64,000 nt of DNA, taken from the NCBI RefSeq assembly GCF_004331735.1, contig NZ_SJSO01000009.1, forward strand, positions 124,001 through 188,000. Direction: 5' to 3'. A program made the translations under genes and the position numbers. Position 1 is the stretch's first letter. Each line of letters starts with the position of its first letter. The DNA is from Pedobacter psychrodurus. GTDB lineage: Bacteria > Bacteroidota > Bacteroidia > Sphingobacteriales > Sphingobacteriaceae. The notes under the pieces are model-generated. The model was not told where the DNA came from. It made no database searches and saw only the letters and a list, made by a program, of their open reading frames with translations. Shown here piece after piece: positions 25,994 through 35,430 of this stretch.

Positions 25994-27091
25994 ATGCATA
26001 ACAAAAGCGAACAGATCAGCGAACTCACCCAATTAAATGAGGATCTGGAGAACTATTTTGCCAATACCATCATCCCGCAGCTCTTCGTGGATGCACAGCT
26101 TACGTTAAGAAAATTCACACCGCCTGCAATGAAGCAGTTCACGTTAAAGAATGAGTATATCGGAAAGCCGATGGAGGAGATCAAGGAAAATTTCAGGTAT
26201 CCAACCATTATCGAGAACATCAAAAACGTGATTGCTACAGGAAAGATTCTGGAAAAAGAAATCCAGACCATCGATATGCGCTGGTTCCAGATGAACATCC
26301 TGCCCTACATTATCAGAAAGGAGAACAGGACGGATGGCGTGATCATCACTTTTGTGGATATTACCTCCCGGATCAGGGACCTGAAGGAGCAGGAAAGAAT
26401 GCTCGCAGAAAATGAGCTTTTACTAGATACTATTGCGCACGATATAAAAAACCCCATCCATGCACTTGGCCTAACAGTGCAGATGATCAAAAAACTTACT
26501 GAAGGAAACATGGAAAATTTCCCCTTCCTGATGGATAGTCTGGAGGTAAGCCTGCTGGACATGAAAAAAGTAGTGGAAGACCTTGTTGACTCGCACTGGC
26601 AACGCCAGCGCTACCAGGCGGCTGAGGAACTACTCGACTTCCAAAGCATCCTGGAAGACGTAAGGCTGACCTTGTCCCATCAGGTCCTGGAAACCGGGGC
26701 CGTCATTACACACAACATTAACGTTCCGGAAATTACCTTTGTTAGACGGAAGCTACGGAGCGTGCTGTACAACCTGTTGAGTAACGCCATCAAATATACC
26801 CCATCTGAAAGATCTCCTGAAATAAACGTGTGCACAGAGGAATGCAATGGATATATCGTAATCAGCGTTTCTGATAACGGTATCGGAATGAGCGCAGAAG
26901 AGCAGCAGCTAATCTTTAAAAAATTCCAACGCCTAAAAACCGACACTGAGGGATCGGGTGTAGGACTGTACCTGGTTAATACTATTGTTAGTTCTGCAGG
27001 CGGTAAAATCGAGATCGAGAGCGAAACCGGAAGCGGTTCGGTATTCAGGGTATATTTTAAGATCGACTATGAAGGCGACAGGAAACCGTAA
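25994..27091 (+). CDS. PAS-type sensor histidine kinase
   Basis: A 365-residue soluble kinase. A PAS-like domain (residues about 20-130, ending DGVIITFVDITSR) resembles those in CheB/CheR-linked kinases. The H-box is ETIAHDIKNPIHALGL-like (His in AHDIKNP, about residue 152), and the ATPase has N, G1 and G2 boxes (LLSNAIKYTPS, VSDNGIGMSAEE, GSGVGLYLVNTIVSSAGG). There is no membrane segment, so the signal is cytosolic. It is convergent with a receiver-only regulator at 27198, a possible partner. The stimulus is unknown. Confidence 0.92.
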   Translation: MHNKSEQISELTQLNEDLENYFANTIIPQLFVDAQLTLRKFTPPAMKQFTLKNEYIGKPMEEIKENFRYPTIIENIKNVIATGKILEKEIQTIDMRWFQMNILPYIIRKENRTDGVIITFVDITSRIRDLKEQERMLAENELLLDTIAHDIKNPIHALGLTVQMIKKLTEGNMENFPFLMDSLEVSLLDMKKVVEDLVDSHWQRQRYQAAEELLDFQSILEDVRLTLSHQVLETGAVITHNINVPEITFVRRKLRSVLYNLLSNAIKYTPSERSPEINVCTEECNGYIVISVSDNGIGMSAEEQQLIFKKFQRLKTDTEGSGVGLYLVNTIVSSAGGKIEIESETGSGSVFRVYFKIDYEGDRKP

Positions 27092-27197
27092 AAATACAGT
27101 ATGCGACAATTTCTTCCTCATTTTTCTTAATGTGATTTTATCGTTGCGGGATATGGGATTTTGCATACGATACAGTCCGAAGCTTGTAGATTCAATG

Positions 27198-27608
27198 TTA
27201 GTCCGGATCTCTCCTTGAAACGTTCTCATCTAGTATAGTTTCTCCAAGGTGTACCCGGGTAATGGATGCGCAGAGTTTTTGTATATCGCCATCTTTCAAA
27301 AGATAACCCTTTGCGCCAGCGCCGAACGCCTTTTCGGCAAATATATATTTATTATGCATGGTGAGGATTACGATATCCATATGGCTATAAAGAGACCGGA
27401 TCTTAACTGTAAGTTCGATCCCATCCATCCCCGGCATGTTGAGGTCAGCCAGAACGATATCAGGCCTGAGGCCATTGGCAAGCAGCCCGAGGGCAACGTT
27501 TCCATCTTCAGCGCTCCCTACAACCTTCACTCCATTTTCGCTTGCTAGTAGCATCGCCATGGTATTGCGTACTATTGCATTGTCTTCTACTAATAAAATA
27601 TTGATCAT
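27198..27608 (-). CDS. Receiver-only response regulator (NarL-type, no output domain)
   Basis: 136 residues with a full receiver: acidic pocket in LLVEDNAI, phospho-Asp in DIVLADLNMPGMDG, Thr in VILTMHNK and Lys in GYLLKDGD. NarL/FixJ regulators normally continue into a LuxR-type HTH, but this one stops after ETILDENVSRRDPD. No HTH is found in any frame of the next 100 bp. It may act as a single-domain phosphate carrier or be a truncated gene. It lies 159 bp upstream (minus strand) of nothing further; its 3' end faces the kinase at 25994. Confidence 0.85.
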   Translation of the reverse strand: MINILLVEDNAIVRNTMAMLLASENGVKVVGSAEDGNVALGLLANGLRPDIVLADLNMPGMDGIELTVKIRSLYSHMDIVILTMHNKYIFAEKAFGAGAKGYLLKDGDIQKLCASITRVHLGETILDENVSRRDPD

Positions 27609-27767
27609 AAAAAATATCGGGTTAACTTATTAGCGCGATACAGCACATTTACCCTTGACTATACTGCAGGTATTTAGTGAAGCGCTATTTCAGGACATAT
27701 TAATATCCAGATTATTTCACCATGTTGTATCTTCCTTAGGCACTCCCTATCTGCATGCTGTGAGGCC

Positions 27768-30700
27768 TTAAGCGCCATCAAATTCAATCGGTAACTTTAC
27801 TTCAATAACTGTGCCTTTACCGTCCACTGAATTTATATCCAGTTTGCCCTTTAACAGTTCTACCTTGTTCCTGATCGAAAGCAGGCCAATACCTGATTTA
27901 CTAGGCGTTGTTGCCGTCATTCCCTGTCCGTTGTCATGTACAGAAATCAGGATACTGCCACCATCCACCTTGACTTCTACCTCCGCACTGGTGGCCCTGG
28001 CATGCTTTACCACATTGATCATCAGCTCCTGAACGGTGCGGAAAACTGCCAGCTCAATGTAGTTATCAAGTTTGATATCGCCCAGTGTGATCTGGCAATC
28101 GAACCTGACGCCGTCCTGTAACTGGTCGCACACATCCTTGATCGCTGCGTCGAGGCCAAATTCGGCTAGAACCGTTGGCATGAGCTCATGAGATATACGC
28201 CGGATATCATTAATGGAATCGGACAATAATTTCTCAGTATATGCTTTAGACTCATTAAACCGATCAGGCTTCGCTGTAGCCATATCAACAGTGAGATGGT
28301 TAATGGCAAGCCTTGTGCCGTAGAGCAGCTGACCAACACCGTTATGTAAGCTCTCTGAAATCCGCCGCCGTTCCTCTTCCTGAGTTGAAAGGGTTATCCG
28401 GAATATTTCCTGCTGCTGCTGGTTTTCCATATCACGTAACTTTCGTTCAGCTTCCCGCATTGCTGTGATATCCATATCTACCCCCAGCATGCGAACCGGG
28501 TTACCTTCTTCATCACGGATCACAGTAGCCTTCAGGTGGACAGCCTTGATCATTCCTTCAATCATCAGCTCTATTGTCTCCTCAAAATCCTCATCACCGC
28601 TCCGTATATGCTCCACTATTTTTTCTGCGGTAGGGCGGCATTCTTTGCTAGCATAATGAAGATAAATATCAGGGCTAAGCTCCTTTCCTACCTCAAGGTT
28701 AAAAAGGTAGTACATGCGTTGCGAGCAGGTAAAGTTACCGTTCATCAGGTCATAGTCCCAGCTACCAATACCGGCCAGTTCTTCCGACTGTTGCAAAAGT
28801 GCAAATGCACGTAAACGTTTGTCTTCCAGTATTTTTCGCTCAGAGATATCCAGACTGGTGCTCACCAGCAAATCTTCCCCTTTAACGAACATGGTGGAAT
28901 ACCACATATCGACCCCTTCGTGGATATATTTTTGTTCTATCTGGACAGGCATACCTGTTTCAAAAGTTTTGACCATCAGATCAAAAATACCTAGCTGACC
29001 CTTGCCAGGAAACAGCCCGCTGAACAGTTTCCCAACCAGTCCCTTATGGCCATAGGCCAGTTCCATTTTTTTATTGGCACTTACAATATGAAAGTCTGTG
29101 ATCTTACCCTGTGCATCTGTTATCGGTGCAAAGACCGACATCCCGATCAGGGTAGTATCGTAAATGGTCTGCAGCAAGGCATAATTTTCTCTCAGCTCAC
29201 GTGTACGGTCAGCTACTTCCTTTTCAAGTGCTAAACGGTACTTTTCTTCCGAAATCCGCAATGCCTCTTCTGACTCTTTTCTTCCTGTAATGTCAAAAAA
29301 TGTGATAACCACGCCGTTGATTCTGTCTTCAGCAGTACGGTAGGGCAATAGCCTCATCATAAAGTAGCGGTTGTCACTCGTGGTGACTTCCCGCTCCACA
29401 ACGGTTAGTTTCTCAAGAACTGCCTCAGCATCCTGCAATAGGCCGCTGTACTGCAGCTTATTGGTAATATCTGTAACAGGACGTCCATAATCGCCTGTCT
29501 TTAGGTTGAAAATATCCTGTATGGCCGGTGTAAAAAGCCGGATGGCAAAACTGCGGTCGAGGAATATCGTACCAACATTGGCAGAATTGACGAGATTTTG
29601 GAGATTGTTGCTGGTCACGCCGGTCTCATCGATCTTAACCTTCAGTTCCTGGTTTACCGTGCGCAGCTCTTCGTTTATCGACTGGAGTTCTTCTTTACTG
29701 GTTTCGAGTTCTTCAGCTGCAGAACGGAGTTCTTCGTTCATGGCCTGTAGTTCTTCATTAGAAGCTTTGAGCTCTTCCGCCTGGTATTCGTGCTGTTCTA
29801 TCGAACTGCGGAGCTGGATCTTCAGCCTGATCAGTTCTTCTTCCAACTGCCTGGCCAATGACTCATCCGAGGCCATCTTAACGGTTGTACCTTCCTGAAA
29901 AGGCTCCTGGGCAGGCTTAAAAATAACGAGGATAAAGCCTTTCATGGTGTCACCGTCCTCCAAAACCGGACGAACCTGGATGTCGAGTGACAGCGGTTCT
30001 ACCTCACCAGATACTTTAATGTTGCGGGCTTCAACAACTGTTTTATTCTGTACCGCCTGATAAAGTGCAGAACGCAGTTCTAACCTGATCTCTGGCCGTA
30101 TAAGTTTAAGCAGGTTCTGGGTAGGCTCACCTCCGGAAAACTCAAAATACCTGCCTGCCTTTTCACTCATATGCACGATTTCGTATTCTGAGTTAATCAC
30201 TACAGAAGGTGGTGCATATTGCTCAAGCATTTTTTGGTGAAGGTCACCAAAAGAAATGCGCTGGGTCCAATTTTCCCTTTCATCCGGCTTTTGCAACGGA
30301 TCGTTCCTAAGAAAGTGGAACTGGGGTACCGACTCAGGTATAGGATAACTGCGGGAGCTAACTTCCCGCGCCTGAAAAATATGGTTGTCCCGGTTATAGA
30401 TGGAATAAAGGTCGCTGGCGCCATCCACCGATTCAGAGGTGCCAAGAAAAAGGTATCCTTTAGGCCTTAATGCAAAATGAAATGTTTCTGTTACCCGCTC
30501 CTGGGCAGTGCCGTTCAGGTAGATTAAAACATTCCGGCAGGCCACCAGGTCAAGTTTGGAAAAAGGCGGGTCCTTTAAAAAGTTATGGTGAGCAAAAAGG
30601 ACCATTTCCCGGATTTCCCTACGCACCCGGTAACCATCGCCGTCACGCGTAAAAAAACGCCGCAGGCGGTCCTGCGATACATCTGCAGCATCATTAAGGG

Positions 30701-31835
30701 TATATAACCCTTCCCTTGCGGTTGTTATGGCAGATTCATCAATGTCGGTAGCAAATATCTGTACCTTGGGCGCGTCAAATGTCCTAAGTGCGTGTTCTGC
30801 ACACAGCATGGCAAGCGAATAGGCTTCTTCCCCGGTAGCACAGCCAGCCACCCAGATCCGTACCTGGTCTTCAGATGTTTTGCCAGCAAAGATCCCGGGT
30901 ACCACATCCTGTTCAATGCATTCAAAGGCTTTACTATCCCGGAAGAAATTCGTCACCGAAATCAAAAGGTCTTTTAAAAGTGCATTTGTTTCGTCAGGAT
31001 TCCCGTGCAGAAACGCCGTATATGAAGGCAGGTCGGGAAGGTTGTGTACATTGATGCGCCGCTCTATGCGCCGCAACAGTGTTGGCCTTTTATAATTGGA
31101 AAAATCATGACCTGTTCGTACCCTGAGCTGCGTGAATATATCACGGAGTGCCTGTTGTTGCGGTTCCGGCCGTTTTTCTGGTTCTTCAATAATTTGTACT
31201 GTGCCCATGCTATCACGGTAGGCGATAATACGGGCCGGAATCTCGCCCACGTTCAGCACCTCATCAACCAGATCGGTAGCGATGGCATTACGGGGCATTT
31301 CGTTGAATTCAGCTTCACGGGGATTTTGCACATAGGTTGCCCCCCCACGCTCTTTGATCCGCTTAAGGCCCATAGAGCCATTAGCACCTGTGCCCGATAA
31401 GACTACGCTGATAGCCCTTGGTCCATGCTGGTCTGCCAGGGTCCTAAAAAAAATATCCACCGGTGCCCTGCGTTCCTCGATATGGATATTGGGCATAACG
31501 GCAATGGAGTCACCCTCAATTTTAAGGTGACGGTCGGGCGGAATAACGTAAATATGGTCAGGTTTGATAATTGTTTTAACGGTTACCTGTGATACAGGGA
31601 TCTGGGTTTCCTGCTGGAGCACGGCCGCCAACTGGCTATCATGATCGGGTGAGAGATGCAGGATGACAACATAGGCCATATTCGAACCTTCAGGCACGTT
31701 TCTGAAAAATTCCTGCATGGCTTGTATACCGCCGGCAGATGCCCCAATACCGACAATCAAAAAACCGTTTGCCTTTTGCTGCAATTGCGCGACCGGCGAT
31801 AATTTGCCTTTACGTTCCGCTACTTTTTTTTTCAT
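27768..31835 (-). CDS. CheB-CheR-PAS-histidine kinase fusion
   Basis: A 1355-residue multidomain protein. In order: CheB methylesterase (about 25-210; Ser33 in GASAGG, His60), CheR methyltransferase (about 225-490; SAM motif WVAGCATGEEAYSLAM and LVACRNVLIYL), a long coiled coil of NEELQ/EELR repeats (about 655-745), three PAS regions (about 755-1125), a HisKA_3-type dimerisation domain (SESLHNGVGQLLYG) and an HATPase (VVKHARAT, DNGQGM, GIGLLSI). The CheB catalytic Asp is replaced by Asn152 (GTGANGSMG), so esterase activity is doubtful. No chemotaxis genes lie nearby; a stress-sensing role is inference. A stand-alone CheB is encoded 74 bp upstream. Confidence 0.95.
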   Translation of the reverse strand: MKKKVAERKGKLSPVAQLQQKANGFLIVGIGASAGGIQAMQEFFRNVPEGSNMAYVVILHLSPDHDSQLAAVLQQETQIPVSQVTVKTIIKPDHIYVIPPDRHLKIEGDSIAVMPNIHIEERRAPVDIFFRTLADQHGPRAISVVLSGTGANGSMGLKRIKERGGATYVQNPREAEFNEMPRNAIATDLVDEVLNVGEIPARIIAYRDSMGTVQIIEEPEKRPEPQQQALRDIFTQLRVRTGHDFSNYKRPTLLRRIERRINVHNLPDLPSYTAFLHGNPDETNALLKDLLISVTNFFRDSKAFECIEQDVVPGIFAGKTSEDQVRIWVAGCATGEEAYSLAMLCAEHALRTFDAPKVQIFATDIDESAITTAREGLYTLNDAADVSQDRLRRFFTRDGDGYRVRREIREMVLFAHHNFLKDPPFSKLDLVACRNVLIYLNGTAQERVTETFHFALRPKGYLFLGTSESVDGASDLYSIYNRDNHIFQAREVSSRSYPIPESVPQFHFLRNDPLQKPDERENWTQRISFGDLHQKMLEQYAPPSVVINSEYEIVHMSEKAGRYFEFSGGEPTQNLLKLIRPEIRLELRSALYQAVQNKTVVEARNIKVSGEVEPLSLDIQVRPVLEDGDTMKGFILVIFKPAQEPFQEGTTVKMASDESLARQLEEELIRLKIQLRSSIEQHEYQAEELKASNEELQAMNEELRSAAEELETSKEELQSINEELRTVNQELKVKIDETGVTSNNLQNLVNSANVGTIFLDRSFAIRLFTPAIQDIFNLKTGDYGRPVTDITNKLQYSGLLQDAEAVLEKLTVVEREVTTSDNRYFMMRLLPYRTAEDRINGVVITFFDITGRKESEEALRISEEKYRLALEKEVADRTRELRENYALLQTIYDTTLIGMSVFAPITDAQGKITDFHIVSANKKMELAYGHKGLVGKLFSGLFPGKGQLGIFDLMVKTFETGMPVQIEQKYIHEGVDMWYSTMFVKGEDLLVSTSLDISERKILEDKRLRAFALLQQSEELAGIGSWDYDLMNGNFTCSQRMYYLFNLEVGKELSPDIYLHYASKECRPTAEKIVEHIRSGDEDFEETIELMIEGMIKAVHLKATVIRDEEGNPVRMLGVDMDITAMREAERKLRDMENQQQQEIFRITLSTQEEERRRISESLHNGVGQLLYGTRLAINHLTVDMATAKPDRFNESKAYTEKLLSDSINDIRRISHELMPTVLAEFGLDAAIKDVCDQLQDGVRFDCQITLGDIKLDNYIELAVFRTVQELMINVVKHARATSAEVEVKVDGGSILISVHDNGQGMTATTPSKSGIGLLSIRNKVELLKGKLDINSVDGKGTVIEVKLPIEFDGA

Positions 31836-31909
31836 AGATTGGGGAAGCGAATGCTTACCATATAAATAAATAGTCCTTAATAAATTGAATCCGAGCGAAC
31901 AAAGATGTT

Positions 31910-32941
31910 TTAACCTTCATTTTCCGCGTCTTCCACAAGCTTGATATTGCTCAGCAGTTCATGGCTGTGTACAGCTTTACGTACCAGATCAGACCGATCT
32001 CCTGCCTCTTTTGCTTTCTTAAAACAGACGGCAGCCAGCTTGGGCAGATTGGCCTCGGCATAATGATCTCCAATATGGTTCATCAGCAGGATACTTTCAT
32101 CCATGCTCCGGATCGCAATATACAGGCTGTCTTCAATCTTTTCTGTTACGCTGGCCATGAGTGTATCTGCAGAGTAGGCATGTCCGGTGTGACAGCGGAA
32201 ACGCGAGAGGTCACCGTCCATGATCTTTGACAGCACCCCGTGGCATTCCGGGCAGGTATATGGTGAGAGCACGCCGATATTCAAAGAACCTTGTTTCAGG
32301 GCATTTTCCTCGGCGGCAATATTAATTTCAATTTTTGTTTTCTCATCCTTCATAATCTCTGTATTTGTGGTAATCTCCTGTGAAGATAACCTGGTCAGCA
32401 GCGCCGCGATATCCGCAACCGGCACGCAATAATCAACATCTACTTCCCGCAGCGCATTCTCAGGCATAGAGGGTGCTTCCGCATCTGCAGGATCCTGCAC
32501 CACGGTAAGGCCGCCGCTAAATTTAATCCGCCATAGCCCTGCAGTTCCATCATCAAGGCCACCGGTAAGTACCACGCCGATTACCCGTGCCCCATAGGTA
32601 TATGCCGCAGAACGGAACAATGGGTCAACCGCGGGGCGGAACCTGTTTTCCTTGGGGCCATGGGTTACCCGCACGCGCCCTTCTTCAATAAGCAAATGAT
32701 GGTCAGGCGGCGCTACATATATGCGGTTGGGCAGAATAGGTTCTTTATCGTAGGCATTAGCGGCCTTAATCGACCCCAGTTTATTTAAAACCTCAGGCAA
32801 TATACCCCGTACAGTGGCACCCATGTGCCAGACAATAAAAATAGAAGCATCCAGGTCTGGAGGAAGATCCTTTACAATTTTTTTAAATGCTTCAAAACCT
32901 CCGGTAGATCCACCGATCACTATAATGTTCCTCTTTTCCAT
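31910..32941 (-). CDS. Stand-alone CheB-type methylesterase
   Basis: 343 residues from the ATG at 32941 (a TTG three codons earlier is less likely). The catalytic triad looks intact: Ser12 in GGSTGG, His39 in IVWHMG and Asp131 in TGGLDDGTAGL. There is no receiver domain. A C-terminal part has a Cys/His cluster (CPECHG, then RFRCHTGHAYSADTLM) that may bind zinc, followed by helices. It probably forms a unit with the adjacent CheB-CheR-kinase fusion, whose own CheB site is altered. The glutamyl-methyl target is unknown, since no chemoreceptor lies in the window. Confidence 0.92.
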   Translation of the reverse strand: MEKRNIIVIGGSTGGFEAFKKIVKDLPPDLDASIFIVWHMGATVRGILPEVLNKLGSIKAANAYDKEPILPNRIYVAPPDHHLLIEEGRVRVTHGPKENRFRPAVDPLFRSAAYTYGARVIGVVLTGGLDDGTAGLWRIKFSGGLTVVQDPADAEAPSMPENALREVDVDYCVPVADIAALLTRLSSQEITTNTEIMKDEKTKIEINIAAEENALKQGSLNIGVLSPYTCPECHGVLSKIMDGDLSRFRCHTGHAYSADTLMASVTEKIEDSLYIAIRSMDESILLMNHIGDHYAEANLPKLAAVCFKKAKEAGDRSDLVRKAVHSHELLSNIKLVEDAENEG

Positions 32942-33176
32942 AATGCACAATTATGCCTTTTTATTTACCGGGTAAGGTAAAGGTAGGTATTTATCTTTTG
33001 GATGGTTATATATTGTTGATTAATGCCAACACTTAAACTTTTGAACAACTTAATCTTACATTTGAACAGCTAAATGGCAACCCGTAATTCCTAAGAATAG
33101 CTTTATCTTGGGTATTCCTGACATCTGACTAACTAAAAAGTGTGGATTACCTGCGTATGGCCTAAAAAATAAATGG

Positions 33177-33359
33177 TTATTTGATTACCAATACGGTACC
33201 GTTGTTTTTTATCTTATAATAGTATTGATTTTCCCGGTCATAATGCAGCACCTCAACACTTTCTACAGTTCCAGACTTTCCGGTATTATCGGAAATCTGA
33301 TCGCCCACTTTAACCTTTTCAAGATCCTGTGTGGATGTGAGCGGCGTTACTTTTTTCAT
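33177..33359 (-). CDS. Small hypothetical protein (beta-rich)
   Basis: A 60-residue protein starting MKKVTPLTSTQDLEKVKVGD and ending NNGTVLVIK. The frame extends to 33524, but the upstream part is low quality and runs into a palindromic repeat. The DQISDNTGKSGTVESVEV segment resembles a KOW/SH3-like small barrel. It is highly charged and without a signal peptide. No function is assigned. It lies between the CheB gene and the palindromic repeat at 33541. Confidence 0.55.
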   Translation of the reverse strand: MKKVTPLTSTQDLEKVKVGDQISDNTGKSGTVESVEVLHYDRENQYYYKIKNNGTVLVIK

Positions 33360-33540
33360 AGTCTTGGTTTTAAACAAAACAAGATATTCCTTTAAAAGTT
33401 TTGACAGCAGAAGATCATACACTTTCAGTCTTTTTTTGATTGGCCGATTATTAATCTCTTTGGCCCTTATTGGTGTATTAGGTATTAAAATGCTACAGAT
33501 AAAGGAGGCTGTATCAAAAGACATATCTCTTAAGAAAGGT

Positions 33541-33621
33541 CGTCATTGCGAGGAACGAAGCAATCTTAAAGCGCACGCTAGTAGCGCTCATTATAAGATT
33601 GCTTCGTTCCTCGCAATGACG
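33541..33621. repeat. Palindromic dispersed repeat, copy 1
   Basis: A perfect 28-bp inverted repeat (33541-33568 with 33594-33621) with arms beginning CGTCATTGCGAGGAACGAAG. The 25-nt loop contains a secondary AGCGC/GCGCT stem. A second, degenerate copy is at 52231-52325. GGAGGCTGTATCAAAAG at 33504-33520 lies just before it, and a similar AGAGGCTGTAT precedes copy 2. This looks like a non-autonomous (REP/MITE-like) element. Confidence 0.9.
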
Positions 33622-33661
33622 ATTCCTCGCAGCCTATCACTGCAAAAAAAATATATGTCAT

Positions 33662-33937
33662 CTATATTGTATTATCAAAAGTCCTTAATCCAGTCTTTCT
33701 GAAATAACTAGACCGTTTCAACTGTATATCCCTGATGTCTGTGGATAATTTCAGTATGGCGATATCAACAGCCCTGAGTGAGCCATCACAGAAACAGATG
33801 TCGAAGGTTACAAGATCACCCCTACTAGGTATTGATATATTACTCTTCGGAGAGAATAAAATGCGCTCACCATTGGAATCACCAATGAGACCTACGCCAG
33901 CTTTCTTGTTATAGGAAAGGACTTTGCCTATTCTCAT
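33662..33937 (-). CDS. Small cold-shock-domain-like protein
   Basis: 91 residues starting MRIGKVLSYNKKAGVGLIGD, followed by GERILFSPKSNISI and GDLVTFDICFCDGSLRAVDI. The order of segments matches an OB-fold cold-shock domain (KVKxFxxxKGxGFI...DIFFHxS...GxxVxF), but the RNA-binding aromatic residues are largely missing. A possible -7 element, TAAATTTG on the minus strand, lies at 33960-33967, giving a leader of about 20 nt. The nucleic-acid-binding role is a guess from fold resemblance. Confidence 0.6.
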   Translation of the reverse strand: MRIGKVLSYNKKAGVGLIGDSNGERILFSPKSNISIPSRGDLVTFDICFCDGSLRAVDIAILKLSTDIRDIQLKRSSYFRKTGLRTFDNTI

Positions 33938-34295
33938 ATTTCTATTTTTATTGGGGAAGCAAATTTAGCCTTATTGATAAAAAGGAAGCGCTTACCATAA
34001 AAGTCAGGTAGTTTTTTGTAAAAAAAGGGTATATTTCCTATCCAAGAATAACAGCATACCGTTGTTAGCTGATTTTCACAGTCTTTAATCAGGGTAAATT
34101 TGAACAGGGCTTAGTCTTGAGGGTAACGGTCTATTAGAATGCTATAAATAGATTAATAAAGCGCAATTATCGTCGTATCTGGCATATTTCCACCCCTATC
34201 TTTAAATGTTTATCAAAAAAGTATCAGACAAGACAATGCCCAACAGTGGTAGCGGTTAAAACAGAAAAAGCAAATAAGGCCAAGGAGGCGGGGCG

Positions 34296-34326
34296 AAATA
34301 CCTGAATTATCGAAAAAATATACGCG
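34296..34326 (+). promoter_or_regulatory. Bipartite motif (copy A), candidate stress promoter
   Basis: AAATACCTGAATT at 34296-34308, then 9 nt, then ATATACGCG at 34318-34326. The end lies 100 nt before the regulator ATG at 34427. Copy B before the kinase gene at 38509 matches 21 of 22 motif positions. The rest of the 490-bp intergenic stretch 33938-34426 shows nothing else recognisable. Confidence 0.55.
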
Positions 34327-34426
34327 AATTGTACCTAAAACTTTGAATATTAAGGATGGTTTTGTATTTTGCTATTTAAAATGGGCCGTTACACCCAATA
34401 AACCGGGTCCTATAACCCTTTCCACT

Positions 34427-35107
34427 ATGAATTTACTGAATAATCCTGAAACAGGAAAGCCCTTGAGGATTATACTTGCAGAGGACCATCCTGTGGTCCG
34501 GAACGGGATCCGGATGCTCATTGATGCCCAACCGGATATGACTGTAGTTGCGGAAGCGGCAGATGGGGAGTCAGTGGTAAACCTATTGGCTGCCGGGATG
34601 TCGGCAGATATTGTGATTTCGGACATTAATATGCCGGTCATGGACGGATACGCCCTTTTTGCACACATTAAAGAATCATGTCTTCCGGTTAAGACAATTG
34701 TATTATCGATGCTGGATACGGAACAGCATATCGAAAAGGCATTTCAGGCAGGTTGTTCTGGCTACCTTACAAAGGCCGTCGAACCCGCGGAACTTATTTT
34801 TGCCCTCAGACAGGTAGCAACCGGAAAGAAATATCTTTGTTCCGATACAGTGGAAAAGATAGTCAAAAACCGGTCTTTTAAGACAGAAATGACAGGCGGA
34901 CCTGAAAAGCTTCCAGAATTTTCCGAGCGTGAACTCCAGGTTCTGGAGCTTTTATCGCAGGGAATGACTACACTAGAAATTGCAGATAAGGTATTTCTTA
35001 GTAAACGGACCGTAGAAGGCCATCGGCAGAGCTTAATGGATAAAACAGGATCAAGGAATACCGCTGTACTTATTAAGCTTGCGGTGGTTCATGGACTGGT
35101 TCATTGA
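34427..35107 (+). CDS. NarL/FixJ family response regulator
   Basis: 226 residues from ATG 34427; a TTG-started extension from 34343 is unlikely. The receiver has LAEDHPVVRNG, phospho-Asp in DIVISDINMPVMDG and the Lys in GYLTKAVEP. The LuxR-type HTH is clear in FSERELQVLELLSQGMTTLE and VFLSKRTVEGHRQSLMDKTG. It is a close paralogue of the regulator at 45455. It probably works with one of the nearby soluble PAS kinases; partner and regulon are unknown. Its promoter region carries bipartite motif copy A. Confidence 0.94.
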   Translation: MNLLNNPETGKPLRIILAEDHPVVRNGIRMLIDAQPDMTVVAEAADGESVVNLLAAGMSADIVISDINMPVMDGYALFAHIKESCLPVKTIVLSMLDTEQHIEKAFQAGCSGYLTKAVEPAELIFALRQVATGKKYLCSDTVEKIVKNRSFKTEMTGGPEKLPEFSERELQVLELLSQGMTTLEIADKVFLSKRTVEGHRQSLMDKTGSRNTAVLIKLAVVHGLVH

Positions 35108-35193
35108 AAGGTCAATAGGTAAAGATAATACACAAATTATCTGTAAGGGCGTACTTAAATTATCTACCACGTATTTACAGCAATTAAAAGGGT

Positions 35194-35209
35194 GCGAAAT
35201 ACCTGAATT
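35194..35209 (+). promoter_or_regulatory. Repeat of the motif-A half site
   Basis: GCGAAATACCTGAATT is an exact 16-nt copy of 34293-34308. It lies 67 nt before the receiver remnant at 35276. No ATATACGCG box follows at the expected distance, so it may be an inactive or half-site relic. Confidence 0.4.
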
Positions 35210-35275
35210 TGACAAGTATGATTTTGAGGGCAATAATTGTATTAAATTAGTACATAGAATCAAACTTGAAATCCC

Positions 35276-35425
35276 ATGTCTAAAATCCTGGTATTAGATG
35301 ATGATCTCAGTAATTCTGAGGTGATCCAATTGGTATTTACCCCAAATCCGGGCTGCCATTGGTAAATGTATATCTCTGGAAAATAATCCTGATTTCATGT
35401 TAATTAATGAGCCTGATATAGCTTA
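35276..35425 (+). pseudogene. Receiver-domain remnant
   Basis: The ATG at 35276 opens MSKILVLDDDLSNSEVIQLV, a typical receiver start with the acidic pocket. The frame then stops after about 29 codons. A later stretch in another frame (ENNPDFMLINEPDIA-like) would correspond to the phospho-Asp strand, now damaged. Most of the domain is deleted. It is a decayed response regulator next to an intact receiver-only gene on the opposite strand. Confidence 0.6.
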
Positions 35426-35430
35426 AAGGA

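Noticed and set aside
29506-29898. Ser-rich plus-strand frame inside the CheB-CheR-kinase gene
   Set aside because: It is a shadow of the coiled-coil Glu/Leu repeat on the other strand.
33541-33621. Possible CRISPR repeat or rho-independent terminator
   Set aside because: There is only one palindrome here with no repeat-spacer periodicity and no T-run; a dispersed palindromic element fits better.
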